The translations under genes were made by a program, and so were the position numbers. A stretch of DNA of 64,000 bases from Hypericum androsaemum (Eukaryota; Streptophyta; Magnoliopsida; Malpighiales; Hypericaceae), in the NCBI GenBank assembly GCA_963995505.1, contig OZ023182.1:19299619-19363618 (forward strand), written 5' to 3'. Under the pieces are notes generated by a model, which saw only the letters and a program-made list of their open reading frames with translations, did not search any database and was not told where the DNA came from. Every line of letters starts with the position of its first letter. The first letter of the stretch is position 1. Below, piece by piece: positions 11,130 through 23,270 of the stretch.

Positions 11130-13208
11130 TTAATAAGAAAAAACAACCTCCGCTGCAGCCGATGCACGTCGAAACTGGTTAACTTTCTCAAAAATCCGCA
11201 GCAGCACAAAAGGATTCAACTGAAAGTAGGTTTCAATATGCATTTTCTCGAGTGTAGGTGATTTTAACAAGAGAAGTTTGATAAAATCCAACAAAGCATC
11301 ATGATCACGAACTCCTGACAATCTTACAACCTGGAGATTCTCACACCAAAAATCAAGGTGATTAGGTTCCAAACTATTGAAGGGATTGTCTCTCCCATAC
11401 GCATTGCAATCCTCCATCTGCAAAGAAAGTATATCGAAAAAAAAAATGAATCTGAGGCTTTAAGACATTATCTCCTGTGTATAACGATGGATCAACCTTT
11501 ATGGAGTAGAAAAAACCGGCTCGGAATATAACTGACCTCAATGACTAACACGTTCAGATTAGGTGAGCTACCAATCAACCCAAGTAAAGATGTGACTTCG
11601 ACCATATTACAGAGGCGAAGGTTGTATGCTTGAAGAGAATTAAGTCGGTGTAACCACTTCAGACATCTTCCATATTGACTAGACACATTGCGAACCTCAA
11701 GGGTCTTGCACCAAGTACAAGAAGAACACTCAGCTTAACATCGGATACCAAATGAGATGTAAAACGAAAGTAAGGGCAATGCTGCTACTTTACCTGTAGG
11801 AAGTAGTGATCCACTTCCAAGGACTCCAAAGCCGGTACAGCATTGCAAAATTCTTCCAGAGATGACTTCTCTACTCCTTCATTATTAGATTGTCTTCCCC
11901 AATCTTCACCAGGTTTGGAGTCAACATATGTCAGGGACTTGAGTCGAGGCGCAGATATGAAACGAAAGCATGACCCAATGCCATTAAAGTAGAAGCAGTT
12001 TAGGTTCGAAGTGTTGATTAGGATGAAGGGAGACTCTATCAGGTGGCAGAAGTTGATTTTCAATTCTTCAAGTAGTGGACACTTGGAGATGAAATTTTCC
12101 AACACACTGTTAGTAAGTTCCAAATACTCCAGCTTAAGGCTATTGAGGTTTCTAAACCCTCCAAAGTTAGAAGGAGGGTTGATGCTACAATGACCTATTC
12201 TCAAACACCTTAACTGAAGACATGAATAAAAATGTGAAGGTAGAAAGTAGCCAGTTGAACTGTCGGTTTCTTCATGAAAAATGCTAACGTCCAGTTCCTG
12301 AACACCCTTCTTAGATAGGTCCCAAGTGAAGCATCAGAATGCCAAAAATAGCCATGATTGAATTCGGGTAACCAGCTTTTTTCGACTTAGAGGAAAATGA
12401 AGAACCAAATTCTAGTTTAGATATACTGATCCACCCATATTTCCATTTCATTGACAAGACAGCAGTCCTAGCCGCATCTGCAAATGGCAACCTGATGAGG
12501 ATATTATCAATGATATTGTCAGGTAGTTGACTGATCCTATCCACTCCGGGGCAACAAAGAAGTTTAGAACCCTGAAAAGAAATTTACAGTGAGTTTACCA
12601 AGCCAAAGCTGGTCAAAACCAAAACAAAAGTGGTCAGGAGACACTGTCGTATCACCATATCGTGTCTGGTGCATTAACGAACAAAATAGATTAACAGTCT
12701 AAAAAAAAAAGCAATAACCAAGCAGTACAATCCGCAAAAGAGAAGTTATTCCACGCTCAGGAGAAGTGAATGTAAGAGTAAGCTAATCCGGCACCAACTC
12801 GGAACCGTAGTTACCTAAAACACAACACATCCTCTGTTTTAATTGAATTGAATTGAATTGAATGGTGGAGAGGAACCATAACCATTCTAATTCTAAAATT
12901 TGGTAGAGGGTCGACACTACTACTGGTAAGCAACGAACCCTTAATTCGGTCACAACGAACCCTTAATTCGGTCACGGAGCAGCATTTCGCAGCAAGCAAA
13001 CAAGATTAAAATCTACAGATCCCTAGTCAACAGAGTCAGCCTAGCCTAGTTCATTCGAGCGTGCAGATGAAATTGAAACAAAACATCGGTTAAGACAAAA
13101 GGGTTGAGCTCCGGACGTTTAAAAGACATTAGTTCCTCTTTGAAGCAACATAATATAGAAATGACAGAGAAGAGCTGTACGGAAGAAGCCGACCTTGGAC
13201 TCGTCCAT
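11130..13208 (-). pseudogene. F-box/LRR (FBD-type) gene copy 1, frameshifted
   Basis: Exons from 5' to 3' are 13208-13194 (five-codon first exon, MDESK), 12571-11794, 11734-11537 and 11417-11130. The F-box is at the start of exon 2 (DRISQLPDNIIDNILIRLP). LRR-like segments (GGFRNLNSLKLEYLELTNSV) and a C-terminal FBD-like segment (LLLLKSPTLEKMHIET) follow. Compared with copies 2-4, about 70 bp is missing near 12318, between CCTATC and a second CTATCT. The reading frame shifts and stops at once. The exon 3 acceptor is also altered (TTAAG|C instead of TTAG|GC). The intact family binds SKP1 in SCF ubiquitin ligases; this copy cannot do so as a full protein. Confidence 0.8.
12930..12975. repeat. 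22-bp tandem duplication
   Basis: AACGAACCCTTAATTCGGTC followed by AC occurs twice back to back in the first intron of FBX1. Copy 4 has a single version (near 30330). Confidence 0.8.
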
Positions 13209-13747
13209 TGAAGATCTTTCCCCACTTGCTCACCAACTCTCTACTTAGGGCTTGAGAGAGAGAGAGAGAGAGATTGGGTTACTTGGTTAGGGCTCGAGGA
13301 TAAAGACCCTCGGAAAAAACAGAGCAAAGAGAGTTTATATTTCCTCCCAATCCAGCTTACAATGACCAAAATATCCTTAAACTTGCAGTATTGTAGATGC
13401 TCCGGTTCTAACCAGTGGTTCAACCTCCAGCCATAAGATCCGGTTTAAACTGAAAGTTAAATCGCTGGCTGACTATTTACTAATTAGCCAAATGTTTGCA
13501 ATAAGAGTTTTAAGTATATTTAAAGAGACACTTCTAAAAGGTGCTGGATTAAAATAGTGATTCACACTCTAAATATAATAATAATAACGCATTAATAATT
13601 TCTCAAAAAAATAATATTGCATTAATTGAAAAGTGGTAAAGTACCAATGATTTAGACTCGCAACAATTAAAAAAAACTAAACATAGACGGAATCATGGTC
13701 TAGACCCGTAATTCAAGTTGTTGGGAAAATAAGGGAATCTTCATAGG

Positions 13748-14223
13748 AAGGGTGGGTATTTAGTATTTACCAATCCCAATTTTTGAATATCGAATTTAAT
13801 GAATAACGAAATACTTAAAAATGTCTTACCGATCCCGATTTTGAAAAATATTCAGTAAATTTTGTATTTAAAGAATTAAATTTTGGTAAATTCGGTATTA
13901 CCAAAATTTTTGAAAAAATTATAATTCATTCATAATCATTTCATTTAATCCATAAATACAAATATAATTTTAATAACACAAAAACAAGTCTAACAAGTAC
14001 AAGTTCATAAGTCTAATTATTATAAAGTCTATCTGGGATATCGATTTTTTGATGAAGCCAAGAAATTTTTTGATAAATTATCTATAATTTGGCTAATATA
14101 TTTGATAAATTATCATTTTCGTAAAATCGATAAACTATCAGTAATTAACAAAATTAATTACTGAACCGATTTATCAATCCCCGATTACCAAAATTTTATC
14201 CAAGTTACCGAATTCCACCCCTA
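13748..14223. mobile_element. hAT-type MITE upstream of TOD1-2
   Basis: The left end AAGGGTGGGTATTTAGTA and the right end, read inverted as TAGGGGTGGAATTCGGTA, form an imperfect terminal inverted repeat. An 8-bp duplication, TTCATAGG, flanks it (13740-13747 and 14224-14231). The 476-bp interior is AT-rich without an ORF. The paralogous position upstream of TOD1-3 (about 25280-25300) lacks the insert. It ends only about 115 bp before the TOD1-2 start codon, so it probably alters that promoter or leader. Confidence 0.8.
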
Positions 14224-14339
14224 TTCATAGGATAGGGCGAGGCGAGGGGGAGCTTATTACCACCCAAAAAAACAGAATGAGAAGCTTATGACAGTAAGTG
14301 GGAGTGAGACGGGCAAAAGAGGGGGAGCTGGTGAAGAAC

Positions 14340-16578
14340 ATGGGGAGGACAAGAGGGACGACTCCTCCAATCTTCCAATCGAAACTACTATGTGTCTCTC
14401 TTCTTTACATGTCGGCCGCCATGTTCATAGCCCTCTACAACACCCTGAAGCCCACAAAGTGCCTCTTCAGATCTTCCCCATTCGAGCCAATCCAATCCCC
14501 TCTCTTCTCCTATCCTTCCTCCTATGGCGAGCACAAGTACGCCATCGCCACCCACCGCTCCAATTGCTCCTCTCCCGTCTACTTCTCCGGTATATATCCA
14601 CACACGCAAACTTGTCTCTTTCTTCTTCTTCTTTGGTTTTCACTGATGGGTTTTGGATTTACATGTAGATTATTGGTTGGTGGTGAAGGAGATCGAGGAA
14701 TTGTGTAGGAACTCGTCAGCTTGGGAATTGAGGTATATGAATCGAAAGGCTGAGTCTTTTGGTGGGAATTTTAGTACCCATATGAGATTTTCCTACTTCA
14801 ACCACTCTGAAGTTGGTGGGGAGGTTCCTTGTGGGTTCTTCAAGAAGTTTCCAATCAGTGACTCTGGTAATTTTACCTCAAATATTTTCCGCCTATGATG
14901 TAATGTAGCTTGTTTGTTAGGGACTTGAAATTTTGTGGCTTGTGTATGCCATGATTCAGATAGGATAGCGATGGAGAGGTGCGATGGTGTTGTGGTAGTC
15001 TCGGCAATCTTCAATGACCATGACAAAGTCCGCCAGCCGAGAAGCCTCGGATCCAAGACCTTGGACAATGTGTGTTTCTTCATGTTTATAGATGATATCA
15101 CCTTTCAAGGGCTTGAGAACCACCAGCTTATCTCGAGCGATTCCCAACCCAAACATACTGTAGGAGTGTGGAGAATTGTTAAGGTCTCTAGCAAGTACTT
15201 GTACCAAAACCCAGCTATGAATGGAGTGATACCTAAGTATTTGGTTCATAGGCTCTTTTCGAATTCGAAGTTCAGCATATGGGTTGATGCGAAGTTGCAG
15301 CTAATGGTGGATCCGTTGTTGTTGATACATTCGTTACTGGTGTCGGAGAATGTGGACATGGCGATTTCAAAGCATCCCTTTTTTGTGCATACCATGGAAG
15401 AGGCACTGGCAACTGCTAGGTGGAAGAAGTGGTCGGATGTCGATGGCTTGAGGAACCAAATGGAGACCTACTGCGATTACGGTTTGCAACCCTGGTCGAC
15501 CAAGAAGCTTCCGTACCCCTCAGGCAAGTATTGGGCTTTTATTCCTCAAGCACCAGACATATTAATTTAGTTCGTTCATTGAATAATAAAAGATTATCGA
15601 AGATATTAGTGAATGATCAGTTAGAAGAATGAAGTCTGAATTAATTTAAATTTTTCTCAGAAGCTGGTGAATTATGATAGCTGAAGCAAGGAACTGTTGT
15701 TACTTATTATAGCTCTACAGTTCAATGAAACTATATTTTGGTCCCAGAACAAAGTTGGAATTATGGGGAAACTTAACGGTCTGTCATTACAGGAGAAGCT
15801 TATGGCTGCAAGAGTAATTAGTTCTATCTTTTGTGTTGCACCAGTGGAAAATAACATTTGTCATTAAAGCTTAGTGTGACAAAGTTGTACAATAAGCACT
15901 CATCTAATTATTAGGTGTGCCAAGTACTGGTTTGTATGTATTAGATTCAATTCCTAGACAATTGGAGATCAAACTGGTCTATTTAACTTTCATATGTTCC
16001 AAATTAGTTTATTGAGATATCTCTGGGGTACAAGTTCTGGGTGCAAGGTTAAAGGAATTTCCTTCAATGTCGTCTATACATGTATAATTTTCATTGCGCC
16101 CGGGAGATGGCACATTCTTGAACATTGGCATTGAACAACACACATAGGAAAATGGAGGCGTTCCTCCAGTAGATGGTTGATCTGTATTTTAAAAGAGAAG
16201 AACTAACTCTGCCATCTTGGATTTGTTGTGACAGATGTACCAGATACTGCCCTAATACTCAGGAAACATGGGCCGGCTAACAATCTTTTCTCGTGCCTTT
16301 TGTTCAATGAGCTGGAAGCATTCAACCCAAGAGACCAACTGGCATTTGCATATGTTAGGGATAAAATGAGACCGCAGATCAAACTCAACATGTTCGAGGT
16401 GGAAGTTTTCGAGCAAGTTGCACTGGAGTACAGGCACAACCTTAAAAAGAACAATGGGCCCTTGGACGTTGGTGAAGGCTCGAGTCCGAAAAGATCCAAA
16501 AGGGTCACCCATGATTCATTTGTTAACAGCAGCTGTTGTAGCAGGTGCCAGAAATATTTTCAGGATATGTGGGAGTGA
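14340..16578 (+). CDS. TOD1: TOD1-like DUF616 protein, copy 2 (intact)
   Basis: Exons are 14340-14589, 14669-14866, 14960-15523 and 16235-16578, giving 452 codons including the stop. The start ATG lies before GRTRGTTPP. Residues about 13-33 are hydrophobic (a single N-terminal membrane anchor, type II topology), followed by the DUF616 region with blocks SFGGNFSTHMRFSYF, VVVSAIFNDHDKVRQP, SIWVDAKLQL and SKHPFF. Arabidopsis TOD1 (a Golgi protein reported as an alkaline ceramidase controlling turgor) and MUCI70 (pectin/mucilage) belong to this family; the sequence resembles TOD1 more. Intron 3 starts with GC rather than GT (CTCAG|GCAAGT). The biochemical activity here is inferred from the family. 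Confidence 0.85.
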
Positions 16579-16927
16579 ATCCCAAAGCTGATACCGATAG
16601 TGTCTCTAACTAATTCTTCAACCACGGGAGAGCCAATCACAAGTATAAAGAGCTTGAAGCCGAGAAAGGGAGGCAGGAATATGCCATTTATGCTCTCGAT
16701 TCTTCACCCTCGAGGAAGATGAAGGAAAAATACAGAGAGGATTATTAATCACAGCTTTAATGTAAGCTTATTCTTTTAACATTCATTAGATCTTTTCCAG
16801 AAATCCACACTTCATGTAATTCTTTTTTTATTTTTTACCACGGGAAATTTAGACTAGAACAATTCTTTTTGTAAGCAGTTCTAGGACACTGACGCGTAGA
16901 ATTTTTATTTTATTTTTTGCAATTTTG

Positions 16928-16963
16928 AAATAAGAGATAATTTTTGAAAGGTAAAATAAGAGA
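16928..16963. repeat. Micro-insertion 3 with 10-bp direct repeats
   Basis: AAATAAGAGA occurs at 16928-16937 and 16954-16963 around the 16-bp insert TAATTTTTGAAAGGTA. The equivalents of copy 1 (about 9945) and copy 3 (about 27820) have one copy of the repeat and no insert. Confidence 0.75.
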
Positions 16964-17730
16964 TTCAGACATACGATTTTTAATAGAGTATGTTCTGTTT
17001 TATCTAATTTATGTGCTTCACCAATATTTTGTTTCCCATACATTTTAGTGTTACATGGAAGCTGTATGGTGAGGTAAAATTTGATGACTCAAAGACCAAG
17101 TTACTGAAGCAGTCTGGCTTCTGTAAAAGCAAAACCCATATGGAGGTTCTGTCCTAGATTAGGTGGGCAGCCAGCAAGCTTATTTGCTTCACGGTCTATG
17201 TTACAACGTAAATATAGCAGATGAAACCAAGGCGGTTTCCTCTATCGCTGCAGAGCTGTGTCTTATTCTAAGCTTTTAGTGCATTTGCTGTCGGACAGTA
17301 GGGTACACGCATTCCATCCTCTACCGGTCCAAGAATGAGTTAAAAGAGTTAATCATCGGCTAGGACAAGTTATAGAACGTGACCATTGATAAATGTAGCT
17401 GATAAAGGGGAGAATCCAAGGATGAAAAAGGGGGACAATTAACGGATCTCCTAGAAACAAAAACAGGACGAGCGCGGTGGGGGCATCGACGGTTGTAACA
17501 CATCGTCGTCGAAAACTGAAACCAAACTGATCTCTATATGTTTGCAGCGTCACAGAAAGGTAGCCTAAGCAGCAACTTAATTCGACAGTACGAATTCAAG
17601 TGGCCACGGCATAAAAGTCACGGATGGAAGCACTTGATGTAACGGGATGGTAGCAGTTTTCGAAACAACAGAAACAGTACCCTAAACAGTGACAGTCAAG
17701 TCATCAACCAAAATGATTCACTACTCTTAG

Positions 17731-20220
17731 TCAACAAAAGTCGATCTCTGCTTCAGCTGATGCACGTCGAAACCGGGTCACTTTTGTCAGAATCTCCAGC
17801 CGTTCGCCAGGTGTCGCATGCTCAAGGGTTTCAATATTCATTATCTTGAGATTAGGTGATTTTAACAAGAGAAGTTTGACAAGGTCCATTCCCGAGTCAC
17901 GATCTACAATTCTTTGCAATGATACAACCTGAAGTTTCTTGCACGAAGAAAAATCAAGGTGGTTAGCTTCCAATCTTCTGAAGGGATTCTCCATCCCATC
18001 CGCATTGTTAGGTGGGTCCATCTGCAAAGAAAGTATATAGCACAAAAAAATTGAATCTGATGCGTTAAGACATTAGCTCCGGTATATAACAATGAATCGA
18101 CCTTATTGGAGCAGGAAAAAAACAAAAAATAGATTCACACATATTCAATGCAAGAGGAACAAGGTTCTTAGGATAGAATATAGTTGACCTCAATAATTAA
18201 TTCCTTCAGATTAGGTGAGCAACCAATCAACCCAAGTAAAGATGTGACTTCGTCCATGTTCCAGAGGCGAACGTAGGATGCCTCGAGAGTTTCCAGTCGG
18301 TGTAACCACTTTGGATGTCTTCCACATTTACTAGACGTATCACGAACCTCAAGGGACTTCCACCGAGTAAAAGAAGAATGATCAGCTTAACGTCTAATAC
18401 CAAATGAGATGTAAACCGAAAGTAAGACAATGCTGCTAGCCTGCTACTTTAAAATTGAAACATCCAAGTACCTGTAGGAAGTAGTAATCCACTTCCAAGT
18501 GCTCCAATGCTGGTAGAGCATTGCAAAATTTTTCGAGAGATGACTTCTCTGCTCCTTCAAAATCGAAACATCTTTTATCATTTTCATCAGTTCTGGAGTC
18601 CAAATATGTCAGGCGCGCGAGCAGAGGAGCAGATGTGAAACAAAAGCATGCCCCAATGCCATTAAAACAAAAGCGCTTTAGATTCAAAGCGTTGATCTTG
18701 GTGACGGAAGACTCTATGAAGTTGCAATGCTCGATGATCAACTCTTCAAGTAGTGGACACTTGAAGATGAAATTTTCAAACACACTGTTCGTAAGTTCCA
18801 AATACTGCAGCCTAAGACTATTGAGGTTTCTAAACCCTCCAAAGTTACAAGGAGGCTTGATGGTACATTGAGCTAGATCCAAACACCTTAGTTGAAGACA
18901 TGAATAAATATGTGAAGGTAGTACGTAGCCAGGTGAAATTTCATAATAGCTTTTTTTTCCTCTTTGAAGAATGCAAACGTCCAATTCCTGAACACCCTTT
19001 CTTGACAGGAAATGAAACACACGGTCAATATCAGAGGATTTGTCCGGTAAAATTATTAAAAGTTTGAATCCAATGATAGGTCCCAAGTGAAGCATTAGAA
19101 TGCCATAAATAATCGTGATTAATTTTGGGTGATCGAAGGCAAATTCATGATCAAATTTTAGTTTAGATATACTGATCCATGCATGCTTCCATTTCCTTGA
19201 TAAGACAGCAGTCCTAGCCGCATCTGCAATTGGCAACCTGATGAGGATGTTATCGATGATACTGTCAGGTAGTTGACTGATCCCATCCACTCTTGGGCAA
19301 CAAAGAGGTTTAGAACCCTGCAAAGAAATTTATAGTGAGTCTACCAATCCAAAGCTGATCAAATTTTTAAAACAATGAGGTCCGGAGACACTATATTATG
19401 ACCATATCATCATGTCCGGTGCATTCACGAAACAAAGTAGAATAACAGTCTAAAAAAAGGAATGACCAAGAGACAACTTGTTCCTCGTTCAGTAGCATTG
19501 AGTGTAAGAGTTGGTCAATCCGGCGCCAACTGCCAACTTTAGTTACCTAAAACGCAATATAGTCTCTGTTTGAATCGATTTGAATGGTGAGACATAGCGA
19601 GAAGAATCATAACTATTCTAACATATGGTAGAGGTTCGACACTACTATCAAGAGCATGTGAATAGAGCCGTAAGACGGAACCAACGGTATCCTATTCCTG
19701 GAGACAATTCTGCTATCCTAGTCCGTTCAAGCATGCAGATGAAATTGTAAAACATCGAATAAGAATCATATCCGACAAGATATTCGGCCAATGTTAAATA
19801 CTGCAGTATTAAATACTTTTAAAGTTCTTACACAGATCGAAAATGAATCATCGGTTGGTCAATTACTATAAACCAAAAAGACATAATATCATCAAATTCA
19901 TTAGACAGGAATAACAGGGAAGCTATATGGAAGGGGAACATAGAGAAGAATGCTTATGACGTAGATGACATTACAACAGGCATCAGTTTTCGCACGCCCC
20001 AATATATCATTTACAGGATATCACAAGTTTATACACAACAAACGAGACAAAGTAAAGCCCTCGACACTGTCGTGATATAACATCTGTTGGAGCGGAAAAT
20101 TAGCAAACGAATATCATCAAGCATACATATGCATGAAGGGTGAGGGACGGGAAAACCGTTAAACTATAAGAATTCTAAAGAACTGGGAGGAAAAGGGAAA
20201 GCGACCTTTGAATTGCTCAT
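17731..20220 (-). CDS. F-box/LRR (FBD-type) protein, copy 2
   Basis: Exons are 20220-20206 (MSNSK), 19317-18472, 18386-18189 and 18021-17731, about 449 codons if spliced like copy 4. The F-box spans exon 2 residues about 12-55 (DGISQLPDSIIDNILIRLP... AVLSRKWKHAWIS). LRR-like segments (NFGGFRNLNSLRLQYLELTN, LLEELIIEHCNF) follow, and exon 4 encodes the FBD-like end. It is predicted to be an SCF substrate adaptor. The exon 3 acceptor reads TTAAG|C where copy 4 has TTAG|GC; use of the only nearby AG shifts the frame and gives a stop after about 52 codons. It may therefore be truncated or a recent pseudogene. Confidence 0.65.
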
Positions 20221-20359
20221 TGAAGATCCTTGGCTACTTGAAGGGTAAACACCCAAACAGACGAGAGAGATTGAGAGCGTTTGGGATAAAAGCGGTAGGT
20301 CAAGGAGCATATATAGCTTGCTTGGCAGGTTAACAAGAGTTAGATTATTTCGGGACAAT

Positions 20360-21030
20360 TACAATTTTGTACATGAATTATTATAAATTCTCGAAAAGAG
20401 GCAAGAGTTCGGATAGAATCGTGAGTTCTCCTCCGTGGACAAGACTGTAAGTGTTTTATGAACTAAGAACAACTCTTTTAAAATGATCCTCTCTAAATTG
20501 ATATTTTTATAAGTTCATTAAAAATTTTGGTCACAAGTTGTGGCTTTAAAGTTTAATAGTTCTAATAATTAATATTAGTTTCAAAATTCTTCAATTTTTG
20601 GTCACAACTATTTGCATAAAATGATATTTCAAACAGATAAATATTTTTTTACATAATTTATTAAATAGAAATGTATTTTAAGATTTTTGTTATAGAGTTG
20701 GTTATTTAATAATTTTTACAATATTTTTCTGAATTTTTTCAAATAATTCTTGTAATTGATGTCGAGATCTTAGGTCTCTTGAATATAGAAAATAAATTTT
20801 TTGTTGACATGAATATAAATAAATAATTTTTTGGTGTGTATATATTTAGTTAAATTTTGGTCACTTGAACCTAAAAATGTAAAGTTGTCTTATGATAACT
20901 CTCTAAAATTTTACTCATCTCGTGTGATCACTCTCTAAAGTGGAATTTTTTTCGTTCCAAATAACAGTTCTTCTGTACCATTGACTAACGATATAAAAAA
21001 ATTGAGCAGAGATTAGAATGTAAAAACACA
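20360..21030. other. AT-rich spacer where a TOD1 copy is missing
   Basis: Between FBX2 and FBX3 the array pattern predicts a TOD1-like gene, but none is detectable. The stretch is strongly AT-rich with no coding signal. The array's usual F-box downstream motif resumes near 21000. Confidence 0.5.
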
Positions 21031-21481
21031 TAAAAAGAATTCCTCCTCTTCTTCCCCTCCGTTATGCTACAACATAAATATAGCAGATGAAACCGTGGTG
21101 GTTTCCTCTGTCGCTGCAGCGCTGTGGGCCGCCTTAAAAAACGGAGGGGCAACGAAAGTTATATTAGTCTGATTCTAAGCTCTTAGTTTAGCTACTGTGG
21201 GACAGGGTATCCCCACTCCATCTTCCACCGGTCCAAGAATGAGTTGCAGAGTTAATCATGAGCTAGGACAAGTTATAGAACGAGACCTTTGATGGATGCA
21301 GCTGATAAAGGGGAGAATCCAAGGATGTAAAAGGGGACAACTAACGGATCTCCTAGACACAAAAACAGGACAAGTGCGGTGGGCGCATAGAAAGTTTCTA
21401 ACTCATCGACGTCAAGAGTTGAAACCAAACTGATCTCTACGTGTTTCTAACACCTATGTCGGCGGGACAATGCTGCTACTT

Positions 21482-22710
21482 TACCTGTAGGAAGTAGTAA
21501 TCCACTTCCAAGGACTCCAAAGCCGGTAGAGCATTGCAAAATTCTTCCAGAGATGACTTCTCCACTCCTTCATATTTGTTCTTTCTTCCATCACCTTCAT
21601 AAGCTCTGGAGTCCATATATTTCAGGGACTTGAGTAGAGGCGCAGATATGAAACAAAAACATGACCCAATGTCATTAAAGTAGAAGCTCTTGAGGTTCGA
21701 AGCATTGATCTTGATGACGGAAGACTCTATAAAGTTGCTCGATGATCAACTCTTCAAGTAGTGGACACTTGAAGATGAAATTTTCAAACACGCTATTGGT
21801 AAGTTCTAAGTACTCCAGCTCAAGGCTATTGAGGTTTCTGAAGCCTCCAAAGTTACAAGGAGGGTTGATGGTACAATTAGCTATTTTCAAACACCTTAGT
21901 TGAAGACATGAATAAAAATGTGAAGGCCGTATGTAGCCAGCTAAAACTTCACGATAACCTTTTCCTCTTTGAAGAATGCGAACGTCCAATTCCTGAACAA
22001 TGTTCCTAGATAGGAAATGAAAAATGCGATCAATCTCGGAGATTTTTTTCCGGAGAAGTTATTGAAAGTTTGAATCCAACGATAGGTCCCGAATGAAGCA
22101 TCAGAATGCCATAAATAGTCTTGAATGAATTTGGGTGACCGACTTTCTTCAACTTAGAGGCGAATGAATGATCAAATTTCAGTTTAGATATAGTGATACA
22201 TGCATGCTTCCATTTCCTTGACAAAATAGCAGTCCTAGCCGCATATACAATTGGCAACCTGATGAGAATATTATCAATGATACTGTCAGGTAGTTGACTG
22301 ATCCGATCCACACTTGGGTAACAATGAAATTTAGAACCCTGCAAGGTAATTTACAGTGAGTTTACCCAGCCAAAACTATCATATTGTGTTCGCTGCATTA
22401 GCGAAACAAAATAGAATAACAACCTAGAAAAATAGAATAACCAAGCAGTAAACTCCACAAAAATAGAACTTATTCCACGTTCTGTAGCAGTGAATGCAAG
22501 AGTTAGTTAGTCCGGCTTCAACTTCTAAAAAAAATAATATTATCAACCAACAAACACTTAAACACTTAATTAGAGAGTTATCTTGAGTTCGAACCTTGTA
22601 AATACAATTCGAATAAGGTATAAACAAAAAAAACATAATATCATCAAGCAAACAGTAATAACAGCGAAACTGTATGGAACAACAGAGAAGGCGACCTTTG
22701 ACTTGTCCAT
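21482..22710 (-). pseudogene. F-box/LRR copy 3, lacking exons 3-4 and frameshifted
   Basis: Exon 1 is 22710-22696 (MDKSK) and exon 2 runs 22338 to about 21488. It has the F-box (DRISQLPDSIIDNILIRLP) but a frameshift at an A-run near 22050 (SPEKNLRD then stop). A 5-bp deletion near 21738 (relative to GAGCATTGCAAC in copy 2) causes a second. Downstream of the exon 2 donor the sequence passes directly into array 3' flank near 21470, so exons 3 and 4 are deleted. A protein would be limited to the F-box region. Confidence 0.8.
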
Positions 22711-23270
22711 TGAAGATGCTCACCAACAGTCTATTTGGCTTGAGAGAGAGAGAGTGGTTGCTTAGGGCTCGAGGATTAAGACCCTGGGAAAATACAGAGC
22801 AAAGAGAACTTGATATTTACTCCCAATCCAGCTTGCATTGACGAAAATGCCCTTAAACATGCAGCGTTGTTAAAACCAGTGGTTGAACCTCCAGTCACAA
22901 GATCCGGTTAAACCGAAAGTTAAAAGCCGGTTGACTATTTTCTAATTAGCCAAATGTTTACTAATATGAGTTTAAGTATATTGAAAGCCACATTTCTAAA
23001 ATATTCATTCACAATTATCCACTCCAAATATAAGAATTTTTAAAAAAAGTTCGCCTACCTACCACGGTCAAGGTTTACGAATTTTGCTGTCATGATCCGG
23101 TTTTTAAACCATAACCGTTGATTCAAATCGGTCTGGGTTCAGGACTAATTACGATGAAGAAAAACAACTAATTCAAGTTAAGACAAACAATTACTTAAAT
23201 ATCGAGTTAAGTCGGTAGAACATTGAATTTTAACAAATTTTTTTACCAAACTCAAACTTAAATTAGTCTA

